DNA from: Chenopodium formosanum
Taxonomy: Eukaryota > Streptophyta > Magnoliopsida > Caryophyllales > Amaranthaceae
NCBI GenBank assembly: GCA_024500155.1
Contig: CM044867.1
Location: forward strand, 12,413,632-12,477,631
Direction of reading: 5' to 3'
Length of the DNA: 64,000 nt
Positions 34,931 through 46,440 of this stretch are shown here, piece by piece. The notes under the pieces were generated by a model. It saw nothing but the letters and a program-made list of their open reading frames with translations. It did no database searches and was not told the DNA's origin. Position numbers and translations under genes: made by a program. The stretch's first letter is position 1. Every line of letters starts with the position of its first letter.

Positions 34931-35470
34931 ATGGCAGACTCTTTAACGGCATTGATGCATGCAGTCCAAGTGATGAATTTCTAGAAGACACTCATCGAAA
35001 GGACTCTAAAAGAAAGAGAGGATTCGGTTTTAGATTCTGCTCTTGATTCTTACAGCAGGGATCCTTCAGGTGACAATGGTTGTCACACTCCCTTGCAAAC
35101 CATTCATAAGGAGAATACTGAAAGTGAGCCAGAAGTTGTAGAAAACCGTACTTCTGAAGCCATGAACCGTGATGCAGCCGATCAACCAGCCACCTCGGCT
35201 GAGAACATTAATGTCATTCCTGGAGAAAATCAGTCCTCAGTTAGCAATAACAAAGAAGAGGAATCGACACCTTAAGACACCAAAACCAAGCCATCTAACA
35301 AACAAAAGAATAGTAAAATTGGACAGACTTCTACAACTAAAAAGGGACCTAGAAAGAGTAACGAAAAACTGGTTGTTCAGATTGCCTCTAAGTCAGTAGA
35401 GAAAACTAAGGGATCCATCCTTGTTAGCAGTGCGAAACCGAGAAATGAGAGAATTGAAGCTTGGCGGTAA
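34931..35470 (+). pseudogene. C-terminal exon of a ROP GTPase-activating protein (RopGAP), two stops
   Basis: A splice acceptor (GAATGCAG, 34923-34930) is followed by MADSLTALMHAVQVMNF, which matches the end of the RhoGAP domain in plant RopGAPs. A long acidic, Ser-rich tail follows, with the family ending ERIEAWR and TAA at 35468-35470. All of it is in one frame, but TAG at 34982 and TAA at 35273 interrupt it. No RhoGAP catalytic domain is found upstream; instead the truncated PPR gene on the other strand ends about 75 bp away. Recognition of the family is from memory of its ends, so moderate confidence. Confidence 0.68.
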
Positions 35471-36785
35471 ATCTTGTTGTGCTTACTTTGCTTTATTATA
35501 TATCCATGTCTTCAGTTGGGGGGATGGTTGTATTGTCTACATCTTTTGTGGCTGGTGATCCAAAGTCGAAATTGTAGTTTCGCTTTGGAATAATGTATTT
35601 AGTATCTATTATGGCTTTTCTTGGATGATTTTATATGTTGTATGAGTGGTGATTTGCTGTTAACCTGTTACTGAAGTGATTTGGGATGTTTCCTTATTAA
35701 CCCTAGAAGAGCTAACAGTTGTATGTTTTAAAAGCATATTTAGGCTTTGGATTTTTGTATGAATCAAGTCCTTAATTTGCTAATAACACTGTATAGTTGA
35801 CAATATGGCATGTTATCATGTTTTGACTTAAGTTTGAAACACATTTTTGGAGCTCTGGCATAGAATTAGTATGAATACCTTGAAAAGATCATTTGTCCTA
35901 ATTCCTGAATTTTTTACAAGAGAATGACAACACTTTATGATCCATGTAAATTCAATATCATTAGCTGGAAAATAAGGGAGGTTCTACTAGGGATGGCGAC
36001 AGGGCGGGTCGGATGCGGATGATAGTACCTCCATACCCATACCCGCCTACAAATCTTATGTCCATCCCCGCCCCACCACCCGTGACGGATACAATATACA
36101 CATCCATACCTGCCCCACCGAGTATAAGATAGGATCCATCCCCGCCCCATCACCCACTTGGATATTCATACTCACCTCATACCCGCCCCAAAATCGTCCT
36201 AAACACATTGCCATGATGCTCTATTGTATCACATTAATGACAATTATATCAAATTAGGTTAAGAAAATTTGGACTTTCATTATTCAAGTTTATTGGGTCT
36301 TAGAGGTTATTAAGTTTCATAAATTCTAAACTCTTCTAAAAGAAATATGGTGCGGGTATAAGATGGGTATGGGCGGGGCGGATATGGGGCGGGTCTCTTT
36401 TCTGTGGTTACATTTCTATTTTTGTCGTTTTCTTTCGGCACTTGAGTTTATATTTTTACACATATCTACCTACATGCAATGCAACTATTCTCATTTATTA
36501 AAATATCTACATAATCTCAAAACAACTATTCTCATTTACCAAAATATTTATTTACTCCCAAAGCAAATACTATGTATTTCCATTTATTTACTCCCAACAA
36601 GTTTTTCTTGATACCCTCATTAAATCTTAACTATTTAGTAAAGAGATTGAGGGAATGATTATTTACCAAATATATCTCCAAATAAGCTTTTTTTTAGGGT
36701 TTTAAAATGAGCAGCTAGTAAAGTGATTCATTGTACGAAGTAGATGTTAACATGTTGTGCGACTTATTATTTACGAAGTATGGAG
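35471..36785. other. Intergenic, with a CCCGCCCC-rich repeat
   Basis: No gene is supported. Positions 35990-36185 and 36350-36400 contain repeated GGGCGGG/CCCGCCC phrases beginning TAGGGATGGCGAC, a typical start of a plant hAT-like repeat. A matching inverted end was not found. Confidence 0.4.
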
Positions 36786-37228
36786 TAGGGTGAAACTTCG
36801 GTTTGTGGTGTGGTTTATAGCCCAACCGAACCAAAACAGTGTGGTTTATATTAATTCAAACTGCATCGCATCATATTATTATACGTTCAAAACCAAAACA
36901 CACTGTTTTTAATTCGGCTTTTTAAAAATAAAATAAAAATTTAAAAGCCTAGTGTTTTGAGCTTTGATTTGTAACTTTTTTGGGCTTGACTCAATATTAT
37001 AAGACTTGTTTTTGGCCTTATGTATAGGGGTAAAAATCAGAAATGGGCTGTAATTTAGATATGGGTCTATATTTCAGTTTGGTTTTCGAATATTCAAATC
37101 CAAAAACCGAAATCAAAGCAATTTTCTCATTTCTCAAATCGCATTGAATCATATTAACAAAAATCGAACCGCATTACTTACTCGGTTTGGTTTGCGGTCC
37201 AAATTTAAACCGTATTAGTTTCACCATA
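36786..37228. mobile_element. hAT-like MITE (443 bp)
   Basis: The ends TAGGGTGAAACT and AGTTTCACCATA are inverted copies with one mismatch. The 8-bp flanks gtatggag and gtacggaa agree at six positions, as expected of an old hAT target duplication. The interior has GGTTTGGTT-type words on one arm and their complement on the other. There is no transposase. Confidence 0.55.
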
Positions 37229-37723
37229 GTACGGAATATAAATCCATCTTTATTAAAAAGCAATTGTTAATTTAACGGTGTTGCTAAAACTAAGATTGGT
37301 CTAATAAAAAGAAAAACATCTTGGAAGTTCAATCCCCACTAGTAACAATTTGATGATGGAATTTCCTTACCTTCGCCCTATCTTCCAAATTGTCTATCCG
37401 GTAACCCAGGTCGAGCATGTGAAGAATTCCGACCCCGTAGGACAGAATCTATCCAAAATAAAAAAATAGCAAAAGCTAACAAACTCCCTGGGTGCGTTGG
37501 ATAAGCTAGCTAAAAATAGAAAGATTAAATTAAAATGAACATTAATTACACCAATCGACGCGTGATTTTGTCATGATTTCCCAAATTAAATACCATTTTA
37601 AGCAATATTTTAAATGCTTATCCAACGCCCCGGGACGTTCGTTAGCAAAATACAATATAATTAAAATTTAACGGTGTCGCGATTCGCGAAGTGAGTGCAA
37701 AATGTGAAGAGGTACTGTAAGTA

Positions 37724-37885
37724 GGGGTGAACATTTCTGGTTTGGTGTGGTTTTAGTCCAAACCAAACCAAACCACAAAATACAGTTTGGTCAATTTTCC
37801 AAACCAAACCAAACCAAACCATATTAGTATTGAAACCAAACCGTAATAATATGGTTTGGTGCAGTTTGGTTTGCGGTTTATGATG
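37724..37885. repeat. Fragment of a second hAT-like MITE
   Basis: It begins TAGGGGTGAACATTTC and is rich in AACCAAACC words and their complement, like the element at 36786-37228. The right end is unclear. Confidence 0.4.
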
Positions 37886-38439
37886 AGACCACATTTTTTC
37901 CTAAACATTGTCAAATAATACTTTATAAATTTATAATAAAATTTAAATGATTAGCCCAAAGGGAATAAATTACATTACAAAGGAAATTAGATTACATTAC
38001 AAAGTTATAATACCTATTGAATTAGAAGTATTGAGAATGAGTATAGAGTATACTGACGTATAGTTTTCTTTTGATTTTTCATGTTTTTTTTTTATTATTA
38101 TTTTTTAATAACATATAATAATTTTTTTTTATTTATTTTAAAAATCTAATATATATGTATGTAAAGGGGAGTTTTTGCCTGAGTTTTTAAAGAGCCATGT
38201 ACGATTTAATTTTCTTAACGCGCCACGTATGATTATAAATTTTAGTTTTAGCCAATAAAATAAGAGATTATTAATTTCTTTTGAAATTAAATAATACAAA
38301 TGCTATGTAAGCAAAATTGGTGAATGAGATTTTAAAGTTTTAATAAATATATTTAAAATATTATCTTTTGATATTATGAATTTTATTTAAATGTATAACA
38401 AATTTTAGCACATACATACAAAAAAAAAAAAGTAAAAAA

Positions 38440-40623
38440 AAAAAATTGATTGTATCCTGCGTATCCATCCATAAATGAGAGAAGCGCGTGATTTGCTGTA
38501 TTATCTACCAAAATATCGATGTGCGGTAAAGGGAAGTCGTCCTTTGGACTTGCCTTATTTAGATCTCGATAGTCGACACACATTCGAACTCTACCATCTT
38601 TTTTCGGAACTGGGACGACATTGGCAACCCATTCGGGGTATTTAGATACCCTAATAAAACTTGCAGGTATTTGTTTTTGTACTTTTTCTTTTATTTTTAG
38701 AGCCACGTCGGGTTACATTCTACGTAACTTTTGTTTTACAGGTTTCATTCCTGGAATTAATGGTATTGTGTGTTGAGCTATCTCTCTATTAATGCCTGGC
38801 ATATCTTCTTATGACCAAGCGAATACATCAATAAATTCTTTAAGTAGATTAATTAAATCGGTTCTTTCATCTTTACTTAGTGTTAGTCCGATTTTAACTT
38901 CTCTTTTAATGGTTGGATCTTTTGAGATGTCAACCGTTTTTGTATCCTCAATTATTGACGTTTTATTTTCAAGTGTTTCCATTGCTTTAATTATTTCTTT
39001 GTCATTTTCATCATTAGTTAAGCAATGCTCGTCATCTTTAGATAAAGAAAAACAAGAGGAATAAGGGGAAGAAGACATATTATTGAATTCTGAAATCATT
39101 ACATCGAATAAAGAAATGTCCGTTGGGGGTGCTACAACTAAGGATTTGGAAGACTCGATAGGGGAAGACTCTAACTCGGACTCTGACTCAGACGATTCTT
39201 CGAACATTGGCCCTTGTCCTGTAGTTACTGAAGTCTTCCTTCCATTTGTAGTGGTCACCTTCACTGTTTTGCGCCATCCTCGCTCTTGATCTTCTATTGG
39301 AGTGATGAATTTCGAGGGATCAAAATTTTCACTTTGAAGGACCGTTTGAATGAGTGAAGAATTGTCTTCCACATATCTTGGCTCATTCTTTTCTCTTCCA
39401 AAGAGGAGTCCCATGACATTAAAGTCAAAGCAAGGGGGTGCTTTCTCCTTATGAATTGGAGTTGGGATTTCGTCTAGGAAGTAACAATCCAAAAAGATCT
39501 CGAACCTTGGTTGTCTTATGCCATTTACAACAAAAGGTTCAGGAAATTCATGACAAGGGTAATCCTCTCCTTCTCTTATAAATTGTCCATTTAGAGTGAG
39601 AGGATATTGATCCATGGGTATTTCCTTCTTTTGTGTACGAGCATTCTTTCTTGCTCTCGACTTTTCCTGGGCCCGCTTAAGATCTTCGCGAGTTGGTTCA
39701 AAACCAAGTCCAAAAGTATCCAACTTAGGGAGGCCAGGTAATCCCATATGCTTAGTTATTCCTTTCTTCTTTCCTAGAGTCATTCCAGGAAAGTGTCCTT
39801 GTTTTCTTAGAATAGCATTATTTACCATGTTTGAGTGGAGGTCGTAATGGAGAGGGTTCCTTTCATCCTCCTCTATTAAGGAGACCTCTTCATTAAAGCC
39901 CCACAAATCTTCATCATTTTCATCGTGTTCTACATTGATTAGTGGATTTTCCACTATTTTGATCCTCATAGATGAAGCATCGATGGTGACTGGAATTCCT
40001 CCAAATATGGCTTTCACTTGTTGGTGAAGAGATGAAGGGACGACCTTTAGACCATGAAGCCAAGGGCATCCCAATAGCAAGTTGAAAGATGCTTTAATGT
40101 CCACTACTTGGAACGTAGAGGCATGTTCAATTGCACCCGCTGTTATGTTCATGGTGATTGTTCCTAATGCTTGACGGCGTGAGTTATCATAAGCCCTTAT
40201 TCCTTGAGTTAATGGGGATAAATCCTCATCTCTTATTCCTAACATTCTTGCGATCCTAAGTGAGCAAACATTGATTGCCGAACCATTATCCACAAGGGCC
40301 ATAGGAACATTCATCCTCTTACATATTACTGTGAGATTTAGAGCCTTGTTTTGCTTGTCACCTTCCGGTGGTAAACCTTTATCCGAAAAGGTAACCAAGT
40401 TGATCGGACTTGGAAGATCACTCGTGAGGAAGTTAGCTAGTCCCTCAGGAGTGGTGTCCGAGTCTATGCCTACTTTAGCTAAGGCATCCATGACTGCAAC
40501 TCTATGCTCTCGGGATGTGGCTAAGAGCTTCCATACGTTCATTTCAACCTTAATCTTTTTTAATTTTTTGACAACATCGTTGTCTTCTATGATTGGTATG
40601 GGAATTTGTTGGATAGTGGGCAT
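38440..40623 (-). pseudogene. Ogre-like pol: retropepsin, G-patch, start of reverse transcriptase
   Basis: In gag frame, starting just after the gag stop. Around residue 115 is an aspartic protease site reading MALVDNGSAINVC; Asn follows the catalytic Asp where Thr or Ser is usual. A G-patch-like stretch (GMTLGKKKGITKHMGLPG) is typical of Ogre elements. The RT N-terminus (WVANVVPVPKKDGRVRMCVD, DYRDLNKASPKDDFPLPH) follows at 38460-38640. Two in-frame stops lie between them (about 38809 and 38712). The RT is cut off before its catalytic Asp pair. Confidence 0.82.
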
Positions 40624-40626
40624 AGG

Positions 40627-42276
40627 TTATGTTGAAATGGGAGGTTGCATTCTCCCGGACCTGGTGAGGACATCTATGGGAGAATCTTCCTCGTCCCAAA
40701 TGTCACTTACTGGGTATATTGTTGATAGAGGAGTCTCTTCAATATCTTTGAGGTAGACATCCTCATCATCACTGTCCCACAATCCACTGATCGCGGCATC
40801 CTGTGGGAGTTGAACCAGTTTCTTGTCATCAATCAGTCGTTGTACCAACTCTTTGAATTTAAAGCAATTCTCTATTGTATGTCCCCCTGATTGATGGTAT
40901 GAACAATAATATTTGTCCATCCTCTTTAGTGACTCAAATGGTCTCGGTTCGAGAGGTTGGATCTTACCATTCTCGGAGAGCATTTTGAACATGTTAGCAT
41001 ATGACGTCCCAATTGGAGTATAATGTTTGTTACTTTTCCTGAGAGTGTCAATTACTTGGAGAGAAAAAGGTTTCTTCTCCTTGGGTGGAGGTCTACTCTT
41101 GAGTAACTCATTTTTCTCTTTTAAAGCCTCATAGGTTTGGAACAATAACCTGTGTACTTCCGCCAATACTAGTGTTAATGCATAAACGTCTTGTTTAGTT
41201 GCAGGTTCTTGGTCATGAGAATCAACGGCATCTTCGAAGATTTCTTCTTCAATAGTCTCAATAGGTTCTATGAGACTAGATGGGTCCACTTGATTTTCTT
41301 CGTCAGAAATAGCCAAGGAATCCGACAGTGGTGCGGTGTTGATACTTGGCTTCTTACGTGCAGGGGGCAATGGAAGCTTGTTACTATCAATCAAGTCTTG
41401 AATGGCTTCCTTTAGCCACCAACAATTTTCCGTAGGATGGCCCCTGCCTTGATGATACTTACAATGTGCATTTGGGTTCCAGCTAGCCGTTCTCCTTTCG
41501 ACACGTGGATCCCCAAATGGTCCAATAGGAGTTATAAGACCTTTTGCGTGTAGACGGTCAAACGCGGTGTCATAACTCATACCAATAGGAGTATAGTTCT
41601 TCCTAAATGGTTTCTTTTGTCCTTGATTGTTGTTCATAGCTAGGACCTCATTCAAATTAAAGGTGCTAACGTTGTTTGAGTGGGTAGATTTAGATGAAGA
41701 AGGATTGTCGTTCTTCTTACCCTTCCAGCCACTGTTAGAATTATTGTTAGCAGCTTTTTGTTTGGCTAGGTCATCTTCAATATTAATACCAATATCATAG
41801 ACGACCTTAAAGGTGTGCAGATTGCTTTGGTACCTAAGATGCTTAGAATATTTTTCTTGGAGGTTCTTAATGAACATCCTGACAGACTCTTTTTCACTAG
41901 GTACTTCCACCATTTTTGCAGTGGTTTCCCTCCATTTATTAAAGAAGGAAGTAAAACCTTCATTTTCTTTTTGCTTTAGAATTTCAAGCTCTCTATGATC
42001 AGTTTCAATTTGAATATTGCAGTTATATCTTTCAATGAAAGCACTTACAATAGACTCCCATCTAGAGGTCTTTTCTTTATCAAGTGAAAAGTACCACTGT
42101 TGACATACAACTTCTAAAGACAAAGAAAATACATAATGAAAAGCTTTCTTATCTATCCCCTTAATATTCATTATAGTTTCAAATGCTCTTAAATGAAAGT
42201 AATAAGGGTTATCCATAGCCTTAAATTTAGGGATGTCGTTGGGATTGAACTTCTGCGGGAGAAGGTCTTTATCCAC
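40627..42276 (-). CDS. Ogre-like gag polyprotein
   Basis: About 549 residues. The N-terminal half is the retrotransposon gag/capsid domain (FHLRAFETIMNIKGI, WYFSLDKEKTSRWESI). The C-terminal half has two zinc-knuckle-like motifs spaced about 160 residues apart (CKYHQGRGHPTENC and CSYHQSGGHTIENC). The N-terminus is incomplete: a short frame starting at ATG 42455 (MASQEELNEV) looks like the real start but is separated by stops and a change of frame near 42280-42377. A TAA at the 3' end separates gag from the in-frame protease ORF by only one codon. Confidence 0.85.
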   Translation of the reverse strand: MDKDLLPQKFNPNDIPKFKAMDNPYYFHLRAFETIMNIKGIDKKAFHYVFSLSLEVVCQQWYFSLDKEKTSRWESIVSAFIERYNCNIQIETDHRELEILKQKENEGFTSFFNKWRETTAKMVEVPSEKESVRMFIKNLQEKYSKHLRYQSNLHTFKVVYDIGINIEDDLAKQKAANNNSNSGWKGKKNDNPSSSKSTHSNNVSTFNLNEVLAMNNNQGQKKPFRKNYTPIGMSYDTAFDRLHAKGLITPIGPFGDPRVERRTASWNPNAHCKYHQGRGHPTENCWWLKEAIQDLIDSNKLPLPPARKKPSINTAPLSDSLAISDEENQVDPSSLIEPIETIEEEIFEDAVDSHDQEPATKQDVYALTLVLAEVHRLLFQTYEALKEKNELLKSRPPPKEKKPFSLQVIDTLRKSNKHYTPIGTSYANMFKMLSENGKIQPLEPRPFESLKRMDKYYCSYHQSGGHTIENCFKFKELVQRLIDDKKLVQLPQDAAISGLWDSDDEDVYLKDIEETPLSTIYPVSDIWDEEDSPIDVLTRSGRMQPPIST

Positions 42277-42455
42277 CGAGTCCCCTTGTTAGCTATCCCT
42301 TAGAATCTAAAGTCGTTGGACAGCTTGACCAAGCTTTTCTGGATTAGGTCCATTTGTTTTTGTCTCGCACTTATTTACAGAGTTAAGTTTTTCAATGTTT
42401 CGGCCAAGTTGGCTACCTCTCCCTTGACTTCATTAAGCTCTTCTTGACTAGCCAT

Positions 42456-44057
42456 TGTCTTCTTATCTTTCCTTTTCCTACTAACCGGTTTGTCAAAAAG
42501 TAATATTTGAACGAAGGTGTTGTCCTTGATTAAACGCCCTTCCTTTCTTGTCCACACGCTGTAAGTTAAACCATATTTGTTTTAATACTCGACTCTAATT
42601 GACTAGACTTTATGGTTTAAAATTAAAAAGAAAAGTCAAAAATAGGGTATATATTTTAAGGGAAGATTTAATGAATTTTTAAATTGGAGGATTAATATCC
42701 GACTTACCCCCCTAAAAAAATAACGGAAAACACGCATGCAAGTTTGTGAATGACATGCTTTGACTCTTAGTGTATGACCATTGGACTTTAAGTGCCTAGA
42801 CTCAATTAAAGACTTGGACGTGGTTTAAACCATTAATAAATCGGTAAATTGATTAGTACACTGTTTAATTAGACTCGTCGTGATGACTCGAGCTAAAAAC
42901 TGGACTGTCGCTAAAACAACAGGACTGTCGCCACTGTTTAAAGTCTGTCGCCAGATGACAAAACTGTCACCAGGCGACAGACACTAAACCGCGGCGCCAC
43001 AACCCAAATATCTGTGCCATTGCTGGAACATCAATCTGGACTGTTTCCAGTAATTTTACTCTAAGTGTACATGCCTAAAGTCGTACTAAGTCAAGTTAAT
43101 TAATCTATTAGCCTTTAATTAATTCGAGATTAATTAATTATTAGACAAAGTCCTTTTAGTCATTAGTCAATTTATTTAGTCTTAATCACAAGTCAAACAA
43201 ACGGTTAACACATATATAGTATGCACAAACAAGGATGCACAAGTAGTTCACATAGTCACAATATGATGCAATGAGTTTGCAACCTAACCATGGCTCTAGT
43301 TCTCTAAAGTTCAAGGATATGGGTTAAGTCAAAAAGGTCCATGGTTATGAGTCCGTATGCATTGCACACAAGCTTACCGTGAGGGTTGGTGCGAATAGAC
43401 GGGACCCCGCGAGTTCGTGATGAAATCAAACTCGACTCCATGGTTTGGTGGATTCACAAACTTCGCACGTACCCGTTGTTGCACATGTAGTGGATATTCA
43501 ATTGGGCATATGAAGCAGGAACCCCCAGAGGGTTATGTCCATATGTAGAACACATATGGTTTCAGAAAAGTGAGAAAAGGACTCAATCAATAAGTAGAAT
43601 CGAGCCAACAGTACTAGAAATGGTCAAAACAAGAAGGCAGATCCCTGGCTCGGTATTGGAAGAACTTGGCGCCAGACTACAGGGACTGTCGCCGCAAAAG
43701 AAACTCTGTCGCCAGGCGACAGAAGCTCTTTACAGGCGACAAGCCCTGTTTTCTAGACTCTAGTTCCTACATGCCTTGGCAAGTGTGTGTGTTCTTAGAA
43801 TTTTCCAGATTTCGTAGCGTTTTTTCGATTCCAGTCATGAAAGATATTTCTCAAATTTCCTACGTGTAAAAATCCTATGTTTTGACTCATTGGTCTATCC
43901 AATGAGAACCTTTTTATGCATATGACAATAATGTTAATCAAATTACGCATATGAAATACTTAGAATTATTCGAGTCTCATCCGCTCATTCTAAATAATTG
44001 CCAAAATAAATTTCAGGAATATAAATAGATTTCCTCCTCAGTGGAGTCGCCAAAAAC
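42456..44057 (-). other. Leader of Ogre-like element E with palindromic words
   Basis: It is untranslated sequence between gag and the primer binding site. It contains two clusters of CTGTCGCCAGGCGACAG-type words (42903-42980 and 43675-43745). At 44033-44052 the minus strand reads TGGCGACTCCACTGAGGAGG, the primer-binding-site type usual in Ogre-like elements. Confidence 0.65.
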
Positions 44058-45542
44058 TTTAGGGAATATTTCAAGCATTATGACCCCAAACTTGAACCCC
44101 ACTGTGATCATACATTTAAGTATGGTGGCGTTCCAAAGGGAAGAAAAAGAGAGCAAAAGAGTCGCCAACAAGTTTTAGGAACTTGTAAACCCAAAAGACA
44201 ATCCAAAAGGACCATCAACTCCATAAGGTCTTGAACCAAACAGGGCTCGGGGATGAGGGTACGAATCCAATCTACAAAAGAAAGGACCCGCCCTATAAAC
44301 TAGGCCTCTACTTTGTTCTGCTCGTATTCATGTGCGCTTTTCGAATAACATACAAACACTATATTAAACCTAACCTGTTTATCTATGTTGGTTGAATATT
44401 AATGCACATATAAGACTATTATTGGCGATCACTTGAATTAAAATCACATTAGCCTAAATCAAATTATTAATTATCTTATTAAGCGTGATTTCAAGTACAA
44501 ATTCCCTTTAACATGCATAAAAGGCGTGATCAAGCAATAACAATAATATAAATCAAGCAACATAATAATAAAGAAATAATCATAAAGATGATAATAACCA
44601 TGTGAAGGCATTATAAAGTTTAATAATAATAGCAAGATCCTAGGCATGATACTAACAAGATTAATAACAAATCCTAGCATGTCACTAAACAATAAAGATC
44701 AAAGCTTTAAGCCTAACATGGTACTAACATGCTATTAGAAAGAGCAAAGGCATCCTAAAGATGATACTAGAAAGCATAAATACATCCTAACATGATACTA
44801 GAAAGTATAAATACATCTTAACATGATACTAGGAATCATAAACAATAATAAACATGCTCTCTACATTGTGAAAGAAATAGGGAGTAAACTAATCTACTTA
44901 CTTTGAAGCCTCGTACCTCTTTCTAATAACAAAATACACAAGTTAGTAAACTTCAATGAAAATAATAAAGAACAATTAAATAATAAATTGAAATCAAATT
45001 AAATAAAGTTTTGACTAGACTTGGACCAAACCCTCAGAAAATATCAAACCTTGCACGTATAGGTCAAAGGCAACTTCAAACTTGGCTAAGTAATTCTATG
45101 TCTTGTAAATGTGGAATATTGTATTTAGTAAAAAGGTTGGTTTAGAAAGAGAGAGAGAGAGAGATTAAGAATTAAGTAATTCTTGATGAGAGTTGGTGAA
45201 TAAAAACGGAGGTTTGAGACCCTATTTATAAGGAAATAATCCGGAAAATCATAGAATTTGATAAGGAATAAAACTACACTGTCGCCAGGAATCCACTCTG
45301 TCGCGATGCGACAGGGTCTGTCGCGAGGCGAGGCGACAGCCTTGTCGTTTGGCGACAGCCTGGCTTAAGCGCATTTTTCCACGCGGAATCCGATCTTTAA
45401 TCAACTTGATCTACGGAATCCGTATAGAAGATAATAAAAATAATAATAATGATATTAAAGTGATAATAACAATGTTTTATTCCAAATAAAAGTCCACTTT
45501 AAAATAAATAATTATTAAATCTAATAATATTAGAATTAAAAG
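44058..45542 (-). repeat. 5' LTR of Ogre-like element E
   Basis: The U5 part (44058-44410) is the inverted relative of 58330-58713. A minus-strand TATA box (TTATAAATAGG) lies at 45221-45233. Just upstream of it, 45275-45365 has four CTGTCGCCAGGCGACAG-type words. A 31-32 bp repeat of three units lies at 44751-44845, and a (GA)n run at about 45147-45166. The 5' end is not defined because another LTR's last 53 bp abuts it. Confidence 0.7.
44751..44845. repeat. 31-32 bp tandem repeat, three units
   Basis: Units start at 44751, 44783 and 44814 and share 'catcctaacatgatactag' followed by 'aaagcataaata' with few changes. Confidence 0.7.
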
Positions 45543-45595
45543 TGTTTCGGGGTTTTTTGTGATTCCCTCGGATACTGGTCACGCTCTGCTGACAA
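45543..45595 (-). repeat. Detached 53-bp LTR end, identical to the end of the Tat 5' LTR
   Basis: The stretch from TGTTTCGGGG to GCTGACAA is identical over 53 bp to 57342-57394, the 3' end of the 5' LTR of the Tat element. On its right the sequence changes to unrelated AT-rich DNA. It marks the far (3' LTR) end expected for the Tat element, but the rest of that LTR is missing or displaced. Confidence 0.8.
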
Positions 45596-45778
45596 AATAA
45601 TGTAAATTGCAATAATTTTTTCCTAACTAAATTTTGAATTAATAAATCATAAATCATTTTACTTTGTATTACTAATGGCGTGTACAATACATCCCATCCT
45701 CTGACGATAGGTCTTATTATTGAGTTACTAAATATGCTTGGGAAAGAGAAAAAAAAATTTTAAAAAAAGAGATTATCT

Positions 45779-45983
45779 AAGAGACCTGTTATCTGGAACA
45801 ACAGGTCTCTTTGATTGAAAAATACTAATCTCCCGCTGTAGAAATTAAAATTATCACCAAAGAGGCTAAGAGACCTGTTTTTTTAAGTAGGCGGTCTCTT
45901 TGATGTTACACAAAAAGGCGGCTTAATAACTAACTACATAACAGAACCTAAGAGACCACCTCTTTGATAAAGGCGGTCTCTTT
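45779..45983. repeat. Three hairpin repeats of the AAGAGACC family
   Basis: The pairs AAGAGACC...GGTCTCTT lie at 45779-45811, 45868-45901 and 45950-45983. They are the same family as the subterminal repeats of the CACTA terminus at 19137, so a CACTA fragment is likely. No CACTA end is visible here. Confidence 0.6.
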
Positions 45984-46050
45984 TCTTACCAGATTTTTTT
46001 TTTGGCAGAATGGGGTACAACTGTAACTCTATGTACCCCCTAGATCCGCC

Positions 46051-46440
46051 AGTGCTCCTGAGTTCATTTGGACGCCCACATACTTTGGACTGGACATCTT
46101 CATACTTTGGGAGGAGTTTATCTCCTAACTCATCGGGACGTCCACACATTTCGGACTGGACGTCCTCATACTCTGGGAGGAGCTTATCTCCTAACTACCT
46201 AGAGCGGCCACAACAGTGGGTCTGGACGTTCTGATATTCTAGGAGGAGCTTATCTCCTAACTACCCAGAGCGGCCACAACAGTGGGTCTGGACGTTCTGA
46301 TACTCTGGGAGGAGCTTATCTCCTAACTACCCAGAGCGGCCACAACAGTGGGTCTGGACGTTCTAATACTCTGGGAGGAGCTTATCTCCTAATTACCCAG
46401 AGCGTCCACATATTTTTTGAGATAGATTGGGCTTCCATGA
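46051..46440 (+). repeat. 66-bp minisatellite upstream of the antisense gene
   Basis: Units containing GGAGGAGCTTATCTCCTAAC and a 'tctggacgttct' word recur about every 66 bp. The last four are nearly identical and the first two diverged. It lies between the CACTA-like block and the promoter of the plus-strand gene, within the 3' untranslated side of the Tat element. Confidence 0.85.

Larger units (their letters stand above)
38440..45542 (-). mobile_element. Ogre-like Ty3/Gypsy element E, minus strand, truncated in reverse transcriptase
   Basis: From right to left: LTR (about 44058-45542), primer binding site, leader, gag (40627-42276), protease/G-patch/RT start (38440-40623). The RT frame stops matching at about 38450, well before the YxDD motif, and runs into AT-rich sequence. 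RNase H, integrase and the 3' LTR are absent. Confidence 0.8.

Noticed and set aside
39083..40756. Plus-strand frames over the Ogre-like gag-pol
   Set aside because: Shadows of the minus-strand polyprotein frame, which has clear domains.
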